The notes below the pieces were generated by a model. That model worked only from the letters and a program-made list of their open reading frames with translations, had not been told where the DNA came from and made no database searches. A program made the position numbers and the translations under genes. A stretch of DNA of 64,000 nucleotides from Dipteris shenzhenensis (taxonomy: Eukaryota > Polypodiophyta > Polypodiopsida > Gleicheniales), in assembly GCA_047967505.1 (NCBI GenBank), contig CM106541.1. One strand, 5' to 3'. This document shows positions 31,146-42,280 of this stretch, piece by piece (position 1 is the first letter of the stretch; the number at the start of each line of letters is the position of its first letter).

Positions 31146-31374
31146 AGAGAGGTGTATTCTGTTCTGTAGTTAGTGACAATATCTCAAGTATCTCATAGAA
31201 CTCAGTTCTTTCCTTTAGCAATGCAGAGTTAGTTCAGTTTTCTATTTTCAAACCCTTGGGTTTGCATTAGGCATAGAATAATATTATGAAATTAAAAATG
31301 GGTTTTCTTAGCACAATTGTTATCAATCTATCTAGAAAGTAGTGGTTTAAAATTCACATCAACCATGGCATTGC

Positions 31375-31490
31375 ATGGGATTACATCATACATAGTATAA
31401 TATTATCACATTAAAAAAAGTGTCATAAAGCAGGGGATTGCATCATACATAAAATAATATTATCACATTAAAAAAGTGTCTTCTTATCAC
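31375..31490. repeat. Tandem duplication, about 58-bp unit
   Basis: GGGATT(A/G)CATCATACATA...ATAATATTATCACATTAAAAAA(A)GTGTC occurs twice in a row. A more distant copy may stand at 31262-31300. Confidence 0.6.
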
Positions 31491-31969
31491 AAAATGGTTT
31501 TAAAAACCATATTCTAGTCCTCTTGACATTCCTCATCAACAAAGTAGTTGCAAGCTCGTGGCCTATCTAAATGACTCTCATCATATCTCCTTTTGGTTGA
31601 CATGAATCTTGCCATTTCTTCTGCATAGCATGGTAATGAGCTAAAACAAAACATACACTTGAGATCATAGTAAGATAAAATATTGGAGGAAATTTAATTC
31701 CCCACAAGATAAACTTGCCAATTTCTTCTCCCAATGCTAATATTTGCTTTAAGAATATGTTCAGTTATTATTGACAAAAATGACACAATGTTTCTCCAAT
31801 AAAATCGATTAATATTAAGAAAAGTATCACAAAGTTGAGTTCTATGCTACAAAGGCACCCATTAAAGTTTACATTCATCCAAAATAAAGAGGTGCTGAAG
31901 TAGATTATGAAAAATCAAACATAACAACAATCCAAACGTCTCACAAAAAGATCTAAGTTCAGTAGCATA
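31491..31969. other. No gene seen; downstream of the multi-exon gene
   Basis: AT-rich sequence with no recognised frame. It would include the 3' untranslated part of the minus-strand gene that ends at 31970. Confidence 0.35.
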
Positions 31970-34900
31970 CTAATCAAATGGATTTGTGATAGGGTCCACT
32001 CTATCTTCATCCCCATCTCCATCATGCTCTGACCTCACTCGTTTTCCCAAATGGTGTGCTACAAGTGGCTCAACAATGTTAGCCACAATACTGCTACTTG
32101 AATCAAACAAAAAACATGGCCTACCAGTAGCTTGATAGCACGGATGAGAGGAGCAGTCCCACAACCCATCTCTAAAACTAGTCCACCTGAAACACACAAG
32201 AGAGACAAAAGACACCCAACAAAAAAACTACTTCTCTCAAGTCCACCTTATGCCATCTGAGAAGACATTGGCATGGTTGTCCTCTCAGTAAGAGGTATGT
32301 AGTGAGTCCACAATTTATCAAGTGGATCAATGGAAAGTTTATGAAATAGTGACACGATCTCATCCAAAAAAATTGATGGATTCTTCTTAGCTCTACGTAC
32401 AAGAGCCAACACTAAACACGACATCTAAAAACACGGATAAAAGAATGACTTTAGCTAGCAAGCCGCTTACAACATGAAAAGCTACACTTGCTAACCACAC
32501 ATTTAGAAACCCAAAGAAAAGGATGACTTTACATTCAAAACATAGCATTCCTGCAACATGTAACATGACGACTATCAGATGTAGGATAACAATATAGCAT
32601 GCATGGAATCTAGCTTACCTTAAAAGTTTTACCCTGGTCTTTCTAGTATCCATACGGTAGCTTATCATGCATGACAACATGTCTGACAAGTTCCAAACCC
32701 TGAACAAATGCGAAGCACTCCATCCAAGTAACACATTGTCCTACAATCAAATAATTATCTTAGACTAGAAGAATGAAAATAGAATACATGTAATATAAAT
32801 AGCTATGCTACTCAATCTAACCTGCCATGGGACATATGCATGCCAACCAACCACTACTAGATAAAAGGACTGCAGCAAGTGCAAGCCCATGATATCCTCT
32901 AGCAAGATATTCAAAAAGGTGGTGGGTCCTCTCTCATCGAGTGGATAGCCAGTTGGAAAATCAAGCAATATAAATCTAAAACCCACTTGATCTTCCTACC
33001 CATCCTCATGTAGTCTTGGTTTAGACTAACCACAGTCATGAAAAACTCATGAAGAATAGCATACTTTTCATGTTTCTTGGACTGAGCAAAGTCCATGCCC
33101 ATGCTAATGTAGTCACCAACCATGAAAGCATACAATGGAGTGATACCATGGGCCAATGTAGTATTTGGTCACTATGACTTCTGGAACACATAATGCTTTA
33201 CAAGCTTTGTAATAGACTGTGCACTTATATGATAATTTTATATCAATCACCACCAAAGCAAGCTTTGAAAAAAAAACTACAAACACAAATGATAACCACA
33301 CCCTTACTTACACTATCCATGTAATCCTTCTCTTGTCTTGGTGGACTAGATGGCTCCTCATCTAAATAGAATAGAGAGTAAAAAATAACATTATTACACT
33401 ATGTCAAACCTACATTATGAACAACAACTAGAACTCACCATTTGTGTAGATATCTTCCTTACCTTTGTATTGAGTTGGCTCTTGTTTTTCTATTTGTGTT
33501 TTCTTTTTCTTGATCTTCCATCCTCTTTTTTGTTACTTTATTTAGTGATTTTACCTAAAGCATAAGTATTATTACAAGTCTCTTTCCCGTACCAACACTT
33601 GTCCTTTAGGGAAATTAGTCCAACAAGGACATTTTCCCAGTTCCCATTGAGACAGATTGTGCATGCTGGGTGGATACATGAATGTAGCATGTCCAATATC
33701 CACCCAACTCTTGCACAAATTTGGAATCTCAGAGATCTTTTTTTCTCTTGTGCTAAGGGTGCAAGATACCTATGAGTCAACACACAAACTAGTTGGAATT
33801 TGTATACCTAGAAAAGGTTCACTAAACAAGTAGAACAACCAACAAATTCTATGCAATAAATTTCCAAACAAAAGAAATGAAATAAGAACACTTTTAAAAG
33901 TATTAAAGACAAACTTGTAAACAACCCTATGAGCAGCCATGTCTAGCTCTGAGAGACCATATCCCTTTCTTCCACCCTTACCCTCAATCTTTGAATCTTT
34001 TGATCTTATTGACATAAACATATGTTTTCTCCCTTCCAATTTTATGTCCTCCATATATTGTTGTATTGCGTAATCCTTTGGAGTCACTAATGGGATGCTC
34101 ATGGTTGTCACTACCCACAAGTAATCAATAACTTTTATTGATTGTGTCTCTACTTTCTCCAGAAAGATCTTTCTATTAATCAATCTGTATAGCAAGTGGA
34201 AAACAATTTATATACAAAACCAAGATTTATGGAACTTCTACAATGCAAACAAACATAACAAAAGAAGTATACTTATGAAAGCAAGAGCTCACCCTCTATA
34301 ATCCGGATCCCCCATAGACATGAAATACATATCCCTCACTGGTTTTGTGGCCTCCAACAATAATTATCTTTTTCCTCTAATCTGAAATCAAACTTTACTT
34401 TGAGTTACAACTTCTCCAATGTCACATAGCAGTCGATACCATCAAAGCACAAAGAAAACAACTTATCCAACCAGGCCTCACCCAAACCTAGGTCTATATA
34501 TCCAAGCATTGCATGTCAGTTACAGAACTTGAAGAAAAATGTAATAACACAAATGAATTCAAGTCTCACCTTTCCCATCCAATCCGCAATTCTCTTTTGA
34601 ATCGCGACATGCCGCTTTCCCTCAACATCTCTCCTTTGATCTATTGGCAATTTTGTGGAGATTTTATCAATTACTTTTTTCAACTTTGTATTGTACTCAA
34701 CCTACACAAACGAAATATTATTAGAAAAAATAGAGGAAAGGAATAAAAACAAACACCAATAAAATTAAATCATTTTGGAAGACCAATCTTGCAAGATATC
34801 CTTTGTCAATGGAAACTAAGGCTTTTTGCCTTTACTCTCTTAAGCTCTCCAATTATCTATAAATGTCACCTTAGTAGGGGAGAATGATCTCATGAATATA

Positions 34901-35657
34901 TTAGGATCACACTTACAAATTTTGTGTTCGTTTGTGAGTGTGTCCCTAAGACTAGGTTTGATTATGGCATGCTCATTCATACTACAAAATAGATCACAAG
35001 GTTAATTCATTTATATGCAACACAAATTATGAAAGGCATCGAAGCAATGAAAGAGAAGAAATATTCCAAGTACTTATAAATTCATCCACTACAGTCCAAC
35101 CAAAATAGCAATCTCACTAATTTTTTAAGGGTCAATTATAGTGCAAACCACTCTGATATGTCGTTTCTTGTTTGTAGGAAAGATGTCCTTTATGACACTC
35201 ATCCAGCTAGTAGTCTTGTGATTATCCTCCCAAATAAAAAATATATTTCTTGACATGAATTTAAAGTCTTGGCTTGAAAGCAATTTATTCTCAAACTCTA
35301 CATCCACCTCTCTCCAAGTAGGAGACTAACTCTCCCTCATATCATTTGACACTACTACCTCCCTTCCATCACTCTTACAAATAGACACAATGAAAGATCC
35401 TTTCTCTAGAAGGTATACCTCCACTTAAAATGCACTTTTCAGTGAAGATACATCATCATGTAGTCTTGTACCTGTGTAGAGGGGATCAACCTAGGACACA
35501 ATGGAATGCGAGGACAATGGTCTGAATCAAGCATCCTGCATTTGCCAATCACATCATCTCCTCCTTCCACTTGTACTTCAATGTCATCGCAATCAACCTC
35601 CTCCACTCTTGGTCCTTCTTCTCTTTGAGTAGATGATGTATCAAACTCAAAACTCAT
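31970..35657 (-). pseudogene. Decayed gene of about 12 exons, ParB-like and methyltransferase-like segments
   Basis: Suggested exons (plus coordinates): 35472-35657, 35074-35428, about 34781-34981, 34570-34701, 34293-34493, 33915-34184, 33576-33769, 33312-33361, about 32822-33170, 32619-32740, 32232-32424, 31970-32186. Most end at GT/AG. The 34293/34184 junction restores GDPDYR-GLINRKIF. Exon 2 has FMSRNIFFIWEDNHKTTSW, like the DGNHR core of ParB/sulfiredoxin folds. Exon 9 has ILLDFPTGYPLDERG followed by LVVVGWHAYVPWQ, like the DPPY region of N6-adenine methyltransferases. Exon 7 has a Cys-containing SQWELGKCPCW. The C-terminus is DGLWDCSSHPCYQATGRP...AHHLGKRVRSE. Broken by stops and shifts, including one in a seven-A run in exon 7. 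An upstream start near 35777 is possible (MTGEKGKKAQEA, then stop). Function is not established. Confidence 0.5.
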
Positions 35658-35879
35658 AGCATTCCTAAGCTCCTCAGTCCTAACTACTGAAGATTGGGCA
35701 GGCTATCAACTTTCTTTCCTCTTCTTCCCTTTGTAGGCTAAGCCTCTTGGGCCTTTTTGCCTTTTTCTCCAGTCATCCTGAAATGCCATGAAAATCTAAT
35801 CAAATAGCAAAAATAGCATAGCAAATAATATAAAAATTATATCGTTCAAGTATGGAGTAGAATTAGAGTCTATAACTAG

Positions 35880-36530
35880 TAGTGAGGGTTTAATTGAACA
35901 CATACGTACTTGTTATTTAGATTTTTAACACACGTGTTAATATATGTAAATATAAATTTATTAATATATATATGCATTTCTATGTTTTTATACATCAATG
36001 CACAACTATGAAAACACATTTTTATATAGCAACATATGTATATATGTGTGCATATGTTGAGCAATTTATGTATATAAATATCTAGATCTGTATACACATG
36101 TTTGTATATATAGATGTATAGATCTAGTATATACATGTGTGTGCATATACATACATCTATATGTACACACATCTATGTAAGGATATATATATATATATAT
36201 ATGTTTTTTTATGTCTTAATACACGACTGTGTATACACATACACATATATGTAGCTATGTTATATATACATTGCTATGTATACAGATACAAAAATTCTAT
36301 ATACAAACATAATGAACATATATATATACATATTTGTATATTTATATATAGATATTTGTATAAGTAAGTATAGATATATACATACATTGACATACACATA
36401 TATATCCATAATTGACATATATCTACATGTATATATATATAGACATACATACACATCCATATAAATAAACATATATAGATGTACATTTACATAAACGTAC
36501 ATGTACTTACATTGACATACATATACATAA
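35880..36530. repeat. AT-rich TATACATA/TATATA low-complexity tract
   Basis: Dense TACATA, TATATG and ATATAT words on both strands. The Tyr/Ile/Val-rich open frames here follow from the repeat and are not genes. Confidence 0.85.
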
Positions 36531-36549
36531 AGTGAGCCATACATATAAT

Positions 36550-36643
36550 GGAGGTGTGATTTTGGGGTGGTTTGAAAACAAAATGGCAGCGTGTCAATGC
36601 GATGCCATTTTGCTTCCAAAACCCCTCAATATCACACACCCCC
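36550..36643. repeat. Long imperfect hairpin 1
   Basis: The left arm starts GGAGGTGTGAT and ends AAAATGGCA (36590-36598). The right arm starts TGCCATTTT (36603-36611) and ends ATCACAC, with a GGGG/CCCC block between. Arms are about 40 nt with a few mismatches. Confidence 0.7.
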
Positions 36644-36680
36644 TTCCATGCCTAAATTGCAAAAACGTGAATAGTAAAGG

Positions 36681-36782
36681 AGAAGTGATTTTGGAGGGTT
36701 TTGGAAGAAAAATGGCCGCACATTAACACAATGCCATTTTTCTTCCACAACCCACCAAAATCAAAGCCCCTCCATCACTTCT
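36681..36782. repeat. Long imperfect hairpin 2, related to hairpin 1
   Basis: GATTTTGG.GGGTT.TGGAAGAAAAATGGC (36687-36716) faces GCCATTTTTCTTCC.CAACCC.CCAAAATC (36733-36762), with about 3 mismatches. Short outer arms AGAAGTGAT/ATCACTTCT close it (36681-36689 and 36774-36782). The loop is about 16 nt. The arm sequences resemble those of hairpin 1. Confidence 0.75.
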
Positions 36783-37233
36783 ATGCCCATCTTAGGGTGA
36801 TATAGGATGAAGGAAACTAAGGCATTTTTTTCCCCAGCTCTAATGCAATGCTATTTCGACTATAGTGGGGAAAGGCAAAAACAATAATGACTCATTAGAG
36901 ATATGCATTTTTGCCATTCCTAAATTTTGTACTAGTTAATTAAGATTGACATGAGGACTTTGGACATAATTAAGGGTAAGCTAATTAATCAATAGGAAGC
37001 TATAGGTGAAATGATGAACCACAAAAGCAAACATAAAATTATTTTAAATAGAGTTGTAAACCAATGGAAGGACAATCCAAAGTTGCAAACTCCTTACATT
37101 TTTAGAGGACTTGGAAGTAAAAAGGTCAGCGCATTAAGCACTGCCCTTGTTGGTGCTAAGTGTTGTAAAAAATGCCCTCTCTATGAGGAATTCCATGGTG
37201 CCGCTTTCCCATGTATGCTACCCTTTTTGGTGA

Positions 37234-37434
37234 CAAGTGCTTCAAAATGCACATGGGGAAAGGCACATGGTGGAAGGGTGCATTGCCAAGTGCTTCAAAA
37301 TGAACCAAACATGGTAACATGGTAAATTGTGACAAAAAATGGTACCAAGTGCTTCAAAATGCACATGGGGAAAGGCACATGGTGGAAGGGTGCATTGCCA
37401 AGTGCTTCAAAATGAACCAAACATGGTAACATGG
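37234..37434. repeat. 112-bp tandem duplication
   Basis: CAAGTGCTTCAAAATGCACA... at 37234 returns at 37346 and both run to ...CATGGTAACATGG. The block also has an inner copy of AAGTGCTTCAAAATG. Confidence 0.8.
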
Positions 37435-39885
37435 CAAAAAACCAAATATGGTAACATCCCAAAAAACATGGTCACATTCCAATTCTGTGAAGGTATTGAA
37501 TCAAGGCTCATAGAAGAGGAAAGGGGAGGGAGGGACCATGAGGAAGGGCCAGCACGAAGGCTTCTAAAACTAGTGCCACCACGTTGCTACAATTTGCGTG
37601 GGTGAACGGCACTTGGAGAGAAGGTTGGAAGGGCATTTTTGGAGCACTTTGCACCAAAAAGGGCAGCGCGATTCCTACCTTGTGAAAAACATAAGTACCT
37701 TGGAAGATCCCAGGAGGTGTGAAGGAGACGTCACCCACGAGGTGGAGAGCGCCATGAACGAGGAGAAGGCGTGAAGGCTAGCAAGAAGCAGAGAGGTGTG
37801 AAGGCTGGCGTGAAGCAGAGCGCCATAAATGAGCAGAAGGCATGAAGGATGGCGTGAAGGTGTAAATGAGGAGAAGATGTGAAGGCTGTCAAGGTGGAGC
37901 GAGGCCTTTGTTGGACCATGTTCTTATTAGTCAAGATGCATTAGAGCAAAAGGCGTTTGTTGGAAGCCTTTGAGCTTGCAAGCTTGTTGGACACCTTTGA
38001 GCTTGTTGGATGAAGCCTTTGAGAGGAGGCACACGCGAGAGGAGAGGCACCTGTGAGATGTATATGGATGAAGCATTTGGGAGAGGCGCACGCGAAGAAT
38101 ATGCCTCAGCGAAGAAGAAGAAGAGGATGTTGCTGGTACTGGTAGAGGTCACAATTGAGAGAGTCACAGCGAAGAAGACGCCTTAGCGAGAGTCACCTTA
38201 GCAAAGAAGAAGAAGCGACGGGCATAGAGGTGCCAGACTTGCTAGTATTGCAGAAGAGGATAGAGTCGTTGAGGCGAAATGGGAGAGTATAAGACGAGAG
38301 AGTCGCCTCAGCGAAATGGGCGAAAAGAGCCGGGTGAAAAGAGCGAATTAATGAAGCATGATAGAGCCGGGCAATCAGAGCAAATTCCTACATGACAAAG
38401 TGAATTAATGAAGTCGAGCGAGTAGAGCTGGTCGAATTCTTTTGAGGTGATGCAAATTACCTTCGAGGCCTTCAGCTTGACAGAGACAGAGAGTTTACGG
38501 TGTAGCACTTGTGATAGCAAAGACGGTATAGCGCTTGTTGACTTAGAGCTGATGGCAAAGACGATCGAGCTAACGGTTCATTCCCTCACAGCATCCTCAA
38601 AACACACTCCATCCTTAAAAATCTTTGAGCTTGGCTGCACATCAGCAAGGAGGACACCATCGCTTCAGTTCACGAAGCTGCTCGCCTTGGCATCGACTTC
38701 TTTGGCATCAACGAGTTCTCTTGTTACATTTTCATTTTTTCAGTTTGCCGAACTGACGCTCAAACAGAAAACGTTCGAGTTTCGTTGGAGAGTCGTTAGT
38801 TGCATGGTCACAAATGCTTCATAGCTGGGAGAGGTGGCGACAGTTCATAGCTAGGAGGCAGCAACGACTTATAGCTAGGAAGCTGTAAACGAGCAGTAAA
38901 CAAGAACTTGCCACGAACGGAACATAGCGCCATGCAAACGAGGAATACAGTTAATTTGACAGCTGATGGGAGAACGCGTCATGAGCAAGCTGATAGGATG
39001 TGGAAACTGGATGTGATCCGATTATGATCCAATTATGTGAAGGATTTTGGTCCCTTGGAGACTTGATGAAGGGGATGTGAGAGGCACTGAAGTGGCGCAT
39101 GCACCGAATACCAATATTTACACTGATTTATTTATACTCTTATGAGGGAGATGGCTTAGGCCACAAGCAAACGCTAAAAGCAAACTGCAATTTTCTACCA
39201 ATATTTGCACTAGATTAAAATTTTAATATACAACATATACTACACTAAAATTATACTAATAGTGTAGCATATATATAAAAACATATATATTATACTATAG
39301 TAGCATTACTATATATATTATACTATCTTAAGATAAAAATTAGTATATACTCACATAATTTCTTTATTGCATTATTAACATCATATTAACTCATACTATT
39401 AACATCATTACATTATCCCTATCCTAAAATGATAACATTACTCTATCCTAACGTTGACAATCTTAGTCTGTGAATTGGGAACATATATACTAACATTATT
39501 AAAATTAGAACATTTAAATCGTATAATATTGTAACTCTACACTAATGAGAAGATATGATTAGAACAACATTGTTATTAACTAGGCCTATTGCTTTCCATT
39601 ATTATAATGATTAGTATTGTCATAAACGTAAAAGATTTGAAGGCTTATAAAATATTTTTTTCCTCCCACTTTATGCCATTGTTGCAAATCATGGAGCCAT
39701 TGCCATGTTGGGCAATGATTTCCATTGTCGTGACAAACATTAATTGAATATATAGAAAAAAAGCTCAATACTGCATCCTCTTCTAGTACTGTGTCCTCTT
39801 GTATCAATTTCTTCACGTGCTTGTCTCTTCATTTGTGCCATTATAGATGCATAAATTATGCTACCCAAATACCATTACGATGATG
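37435..39885. other. No supported gene; purine-rich repeats at the left
   Basis: 37500-38340 holds degenerate GTGAAGG, GAAGAAGAAG and AGCGAA words. 39180-39560 is AT-rich. The 125-codon plus frame at 38447-38824 has no family resemblance and biased composition. Confidence 0.4.
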
Positions 39886-40131
39886 AGGTGCTTGCCAATA
39901 GTTTTTCCTTATTTCCTCAGTAGCTACACGAGCTCTTGCAAAATTTCAACATTTCTCATGATACGTGTATCACTATCCACATGGCTAGTGTTGTAGATTA
40001 TTTCCTGCCAAAGGTGCTTGCCAATAGTTTTCCCTTATTTCCTTAGTAGCTACACGAGCTCTTGCAAAATTTGAACATTTCTCATGATACGCGTATCACT
40101 ATCCACATGGTTAGTGTTGTAGATTATTGCA
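39886..40131. repeat. 126-bp tandem duplication
   Basis: AGGTGCTTGCCAATAGTTTT...TAGTGTTGTAGATTATT at 39886 is repeated from 40012 with about six differences. Confidence 0.8.
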
Positions 40132-41700
40132 GTATGAATGAGAGAAATTGTCATCATTCTCTCGCTGGAAATAAGGATGCCATGATCATCAGATTATGTG
40201 ATCGTGAACATGATGCTCACATGTGCCTCCTTAGGGGGAGATGAATGGAAGCTGTGAAAAACTCAAAGATAACAAGGAAGCTAGGCAAACCAATGAGACT
40301 ATTGTAGAAGGTAGAGAAACAAGGGTAAGGGGGGGTTGTGGTAAACTATTATGACATGACTTTCCCATATGTGGCATATCAAGTGACACTCGCCTGCGCT
40401 AGATGAAGCTTTTGAGGGATTGATGCTCATCATCCTCCATGTTGTTGTAGGAGTGATGAAGTTTTATTAGTGGGCTAAAAATGGAGTAAATTATGGAAGC
40501 ATAGGTGAGCTTCAAAGAAATGCTAAAGCTAGTATGCCATCATCCTACTTTCTATTTTGGGAATAAAACTAAGTGTAAAATGATGTTTTTGGCCGTGCTA
40601 AGAGCCTATGGAAAGTGTTGTGTTTTTTCACCAAGCTGACCGGGTTAGTGGATAGGGTTAGTATTATGTATGTAGTAGTTACATTAGTACACACCCTAAC
40701 CCTAATGTATTAATGTGTGTCTTTGTCTTTTTGTTCTCCATTTGTTTCCCCTTCTTCGTCGAGGCTCCCTACAATTGCTTCTCATTTTTCATCTTCTCTT
40801 CTTGGTTTGCAATGACAATGATTCTCAGCTTGCTCTTTGCAACCACCGTGATGAGCTTGTTTGTTTTAATGCCCACCATGACCTGGTTCAATGCATCTGA
40901 TGTTTAGGCTGACGGCATGATTCATGGACATCGTGATCAAGCTATTTATTTGCATCAAATTGTGTCAACCAATTTGCTGTGTGATTGTCATGCGTCTGTT
41001 TTTGGGGCTTACGCATTGATTCTTCCTATTTTCCCATTGTCAAAGCTTGCAATGGTCTCATCTCCTCGACTCGGCTAATTGGTCCAATGTAGTGGCCAAT
41101 GCTATTGATAGACTGACGGAATGTAGCCCTACTCCCGAGATGTCATTTGTTGAGAATAATGTTCACCAGTGTTTTTTTCATTGGTGGCAAGAAAGGAAGA
41201 GATGATTAAGGGGTTGGCTCATTCTAAATGTGTTTTGCCATCACTTCTTGGCCCACTACGTTTCTTATGAAGCTTCCACTCCCTTTTCACTATTTGGTGT
41301 TTTGAATGCAATCCATTTACTCTGATTCAAACCAAAGTTATGTTTTGTTGGGTGTTTTCTAGTGTTTTCCATGCTGCTCCAACGTCGAGATTCAGACTAT
41401 ACATCTCAAGGTTCAAACTAGAGATTGTTAGTTTTAAAGATATACGAGGTTTTGGTGGTAGATCTGGAGTTTGGGTGGTGGCTTGGTTCACAGTTGTGGA
41501 AGTGTTGGAAGTGTTTGCTCATCCCTGTACTTTGTCTTCTTATTTTTCGCTTTGCAATATTCCAGCTTACAATCCATTGGTTTGTTTAGCATGAGATCTT
41601 GAGAAGATCTCCAACATTTAGATATTTACATGTTTTTGAGCCGTAATCATCTTTCCACTTATATTCCTCTCCTTCACATTCCTGCTATGTGCTTACCTAG
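40132..41700. other. No recognisable gene
   Basis: Mixed sequence with short frames only. CACACCCTAACCCTAATG (40687-40704) is telobox-like. Confidence 0.35.
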
Positions 41701-41976
41701 TTGAACCTTTGATAATGCTTTTGTGTACTTTTCTTTCAATTTATCTTTTATAATCCCCTTTCACCCCATCAGTAATTCTCTGCTGCATGAGGCAAAGGGG
41801 AATGTCAACGGGGTTGTAGAGGCAGATGCTTTTGTATTCCCGCCTGCTTTTATAAGTCACACAGTTTTTTTCTTGTAGCCTGCTCGTGGATTTACTTATA
41901 GAGACGTTAAATATTTCTACCTCTGCCACTTATGTCAGGCTTTTTGCAGTGGGTTGGTGGAAGCAGAGTGGCCGTG

Positions 41977-42280
41977 TTATGCATGAATATCCTGTGCGTG
42001 GGTTGAGCTTCCCGTGTTCAATGATAGCAATGGCCTATCAAACAAAAATCGATACCCGAAGCATGTAGTCGTCTGCCTTGCTATCAAATATTTTCTTCTG
42101 CTGTTGCTTCCTTCATTGACCTCGACATAGAGACGGCTGATATTGGTGTGTGTCTCATGCACCAAAGGCAAATCTGGAACATACCCTCGCTCCCTCATTT
42201 TGAGGGAAACATCTTCTAGCTTACATATATATTTTTCCTTTGGGAATGTCTCGTATCCCCTAACAACAATGTGCTGGTCT
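41977..42280 (-). pseudogene. Frameshifted E+ remnant downstream of the large PPR gene
   Basis: Past the stop of the PPR gene the strand reads a GDTR-like segment, then MRERGYVPDLPLVHET, the usual E+ to DYW junction (normally M.E.GYVPDT.FVLHD). No HSEKLA, CxxCH or DYW follows. The main frame left the E domain after KKVETMRV. Confidence 0.65.

Noticed and set aside
36137-36619. Tyr/Ile/Val-rich frames
   Set aside because: These are produced by TATACATA repeats and have no protein-like composition.
38447-38824. 125-codon plus-strand frame
   Set aside because: No family resemblance and Ser/Thr/Leu-biased composition. It borders purine-rich repeats.
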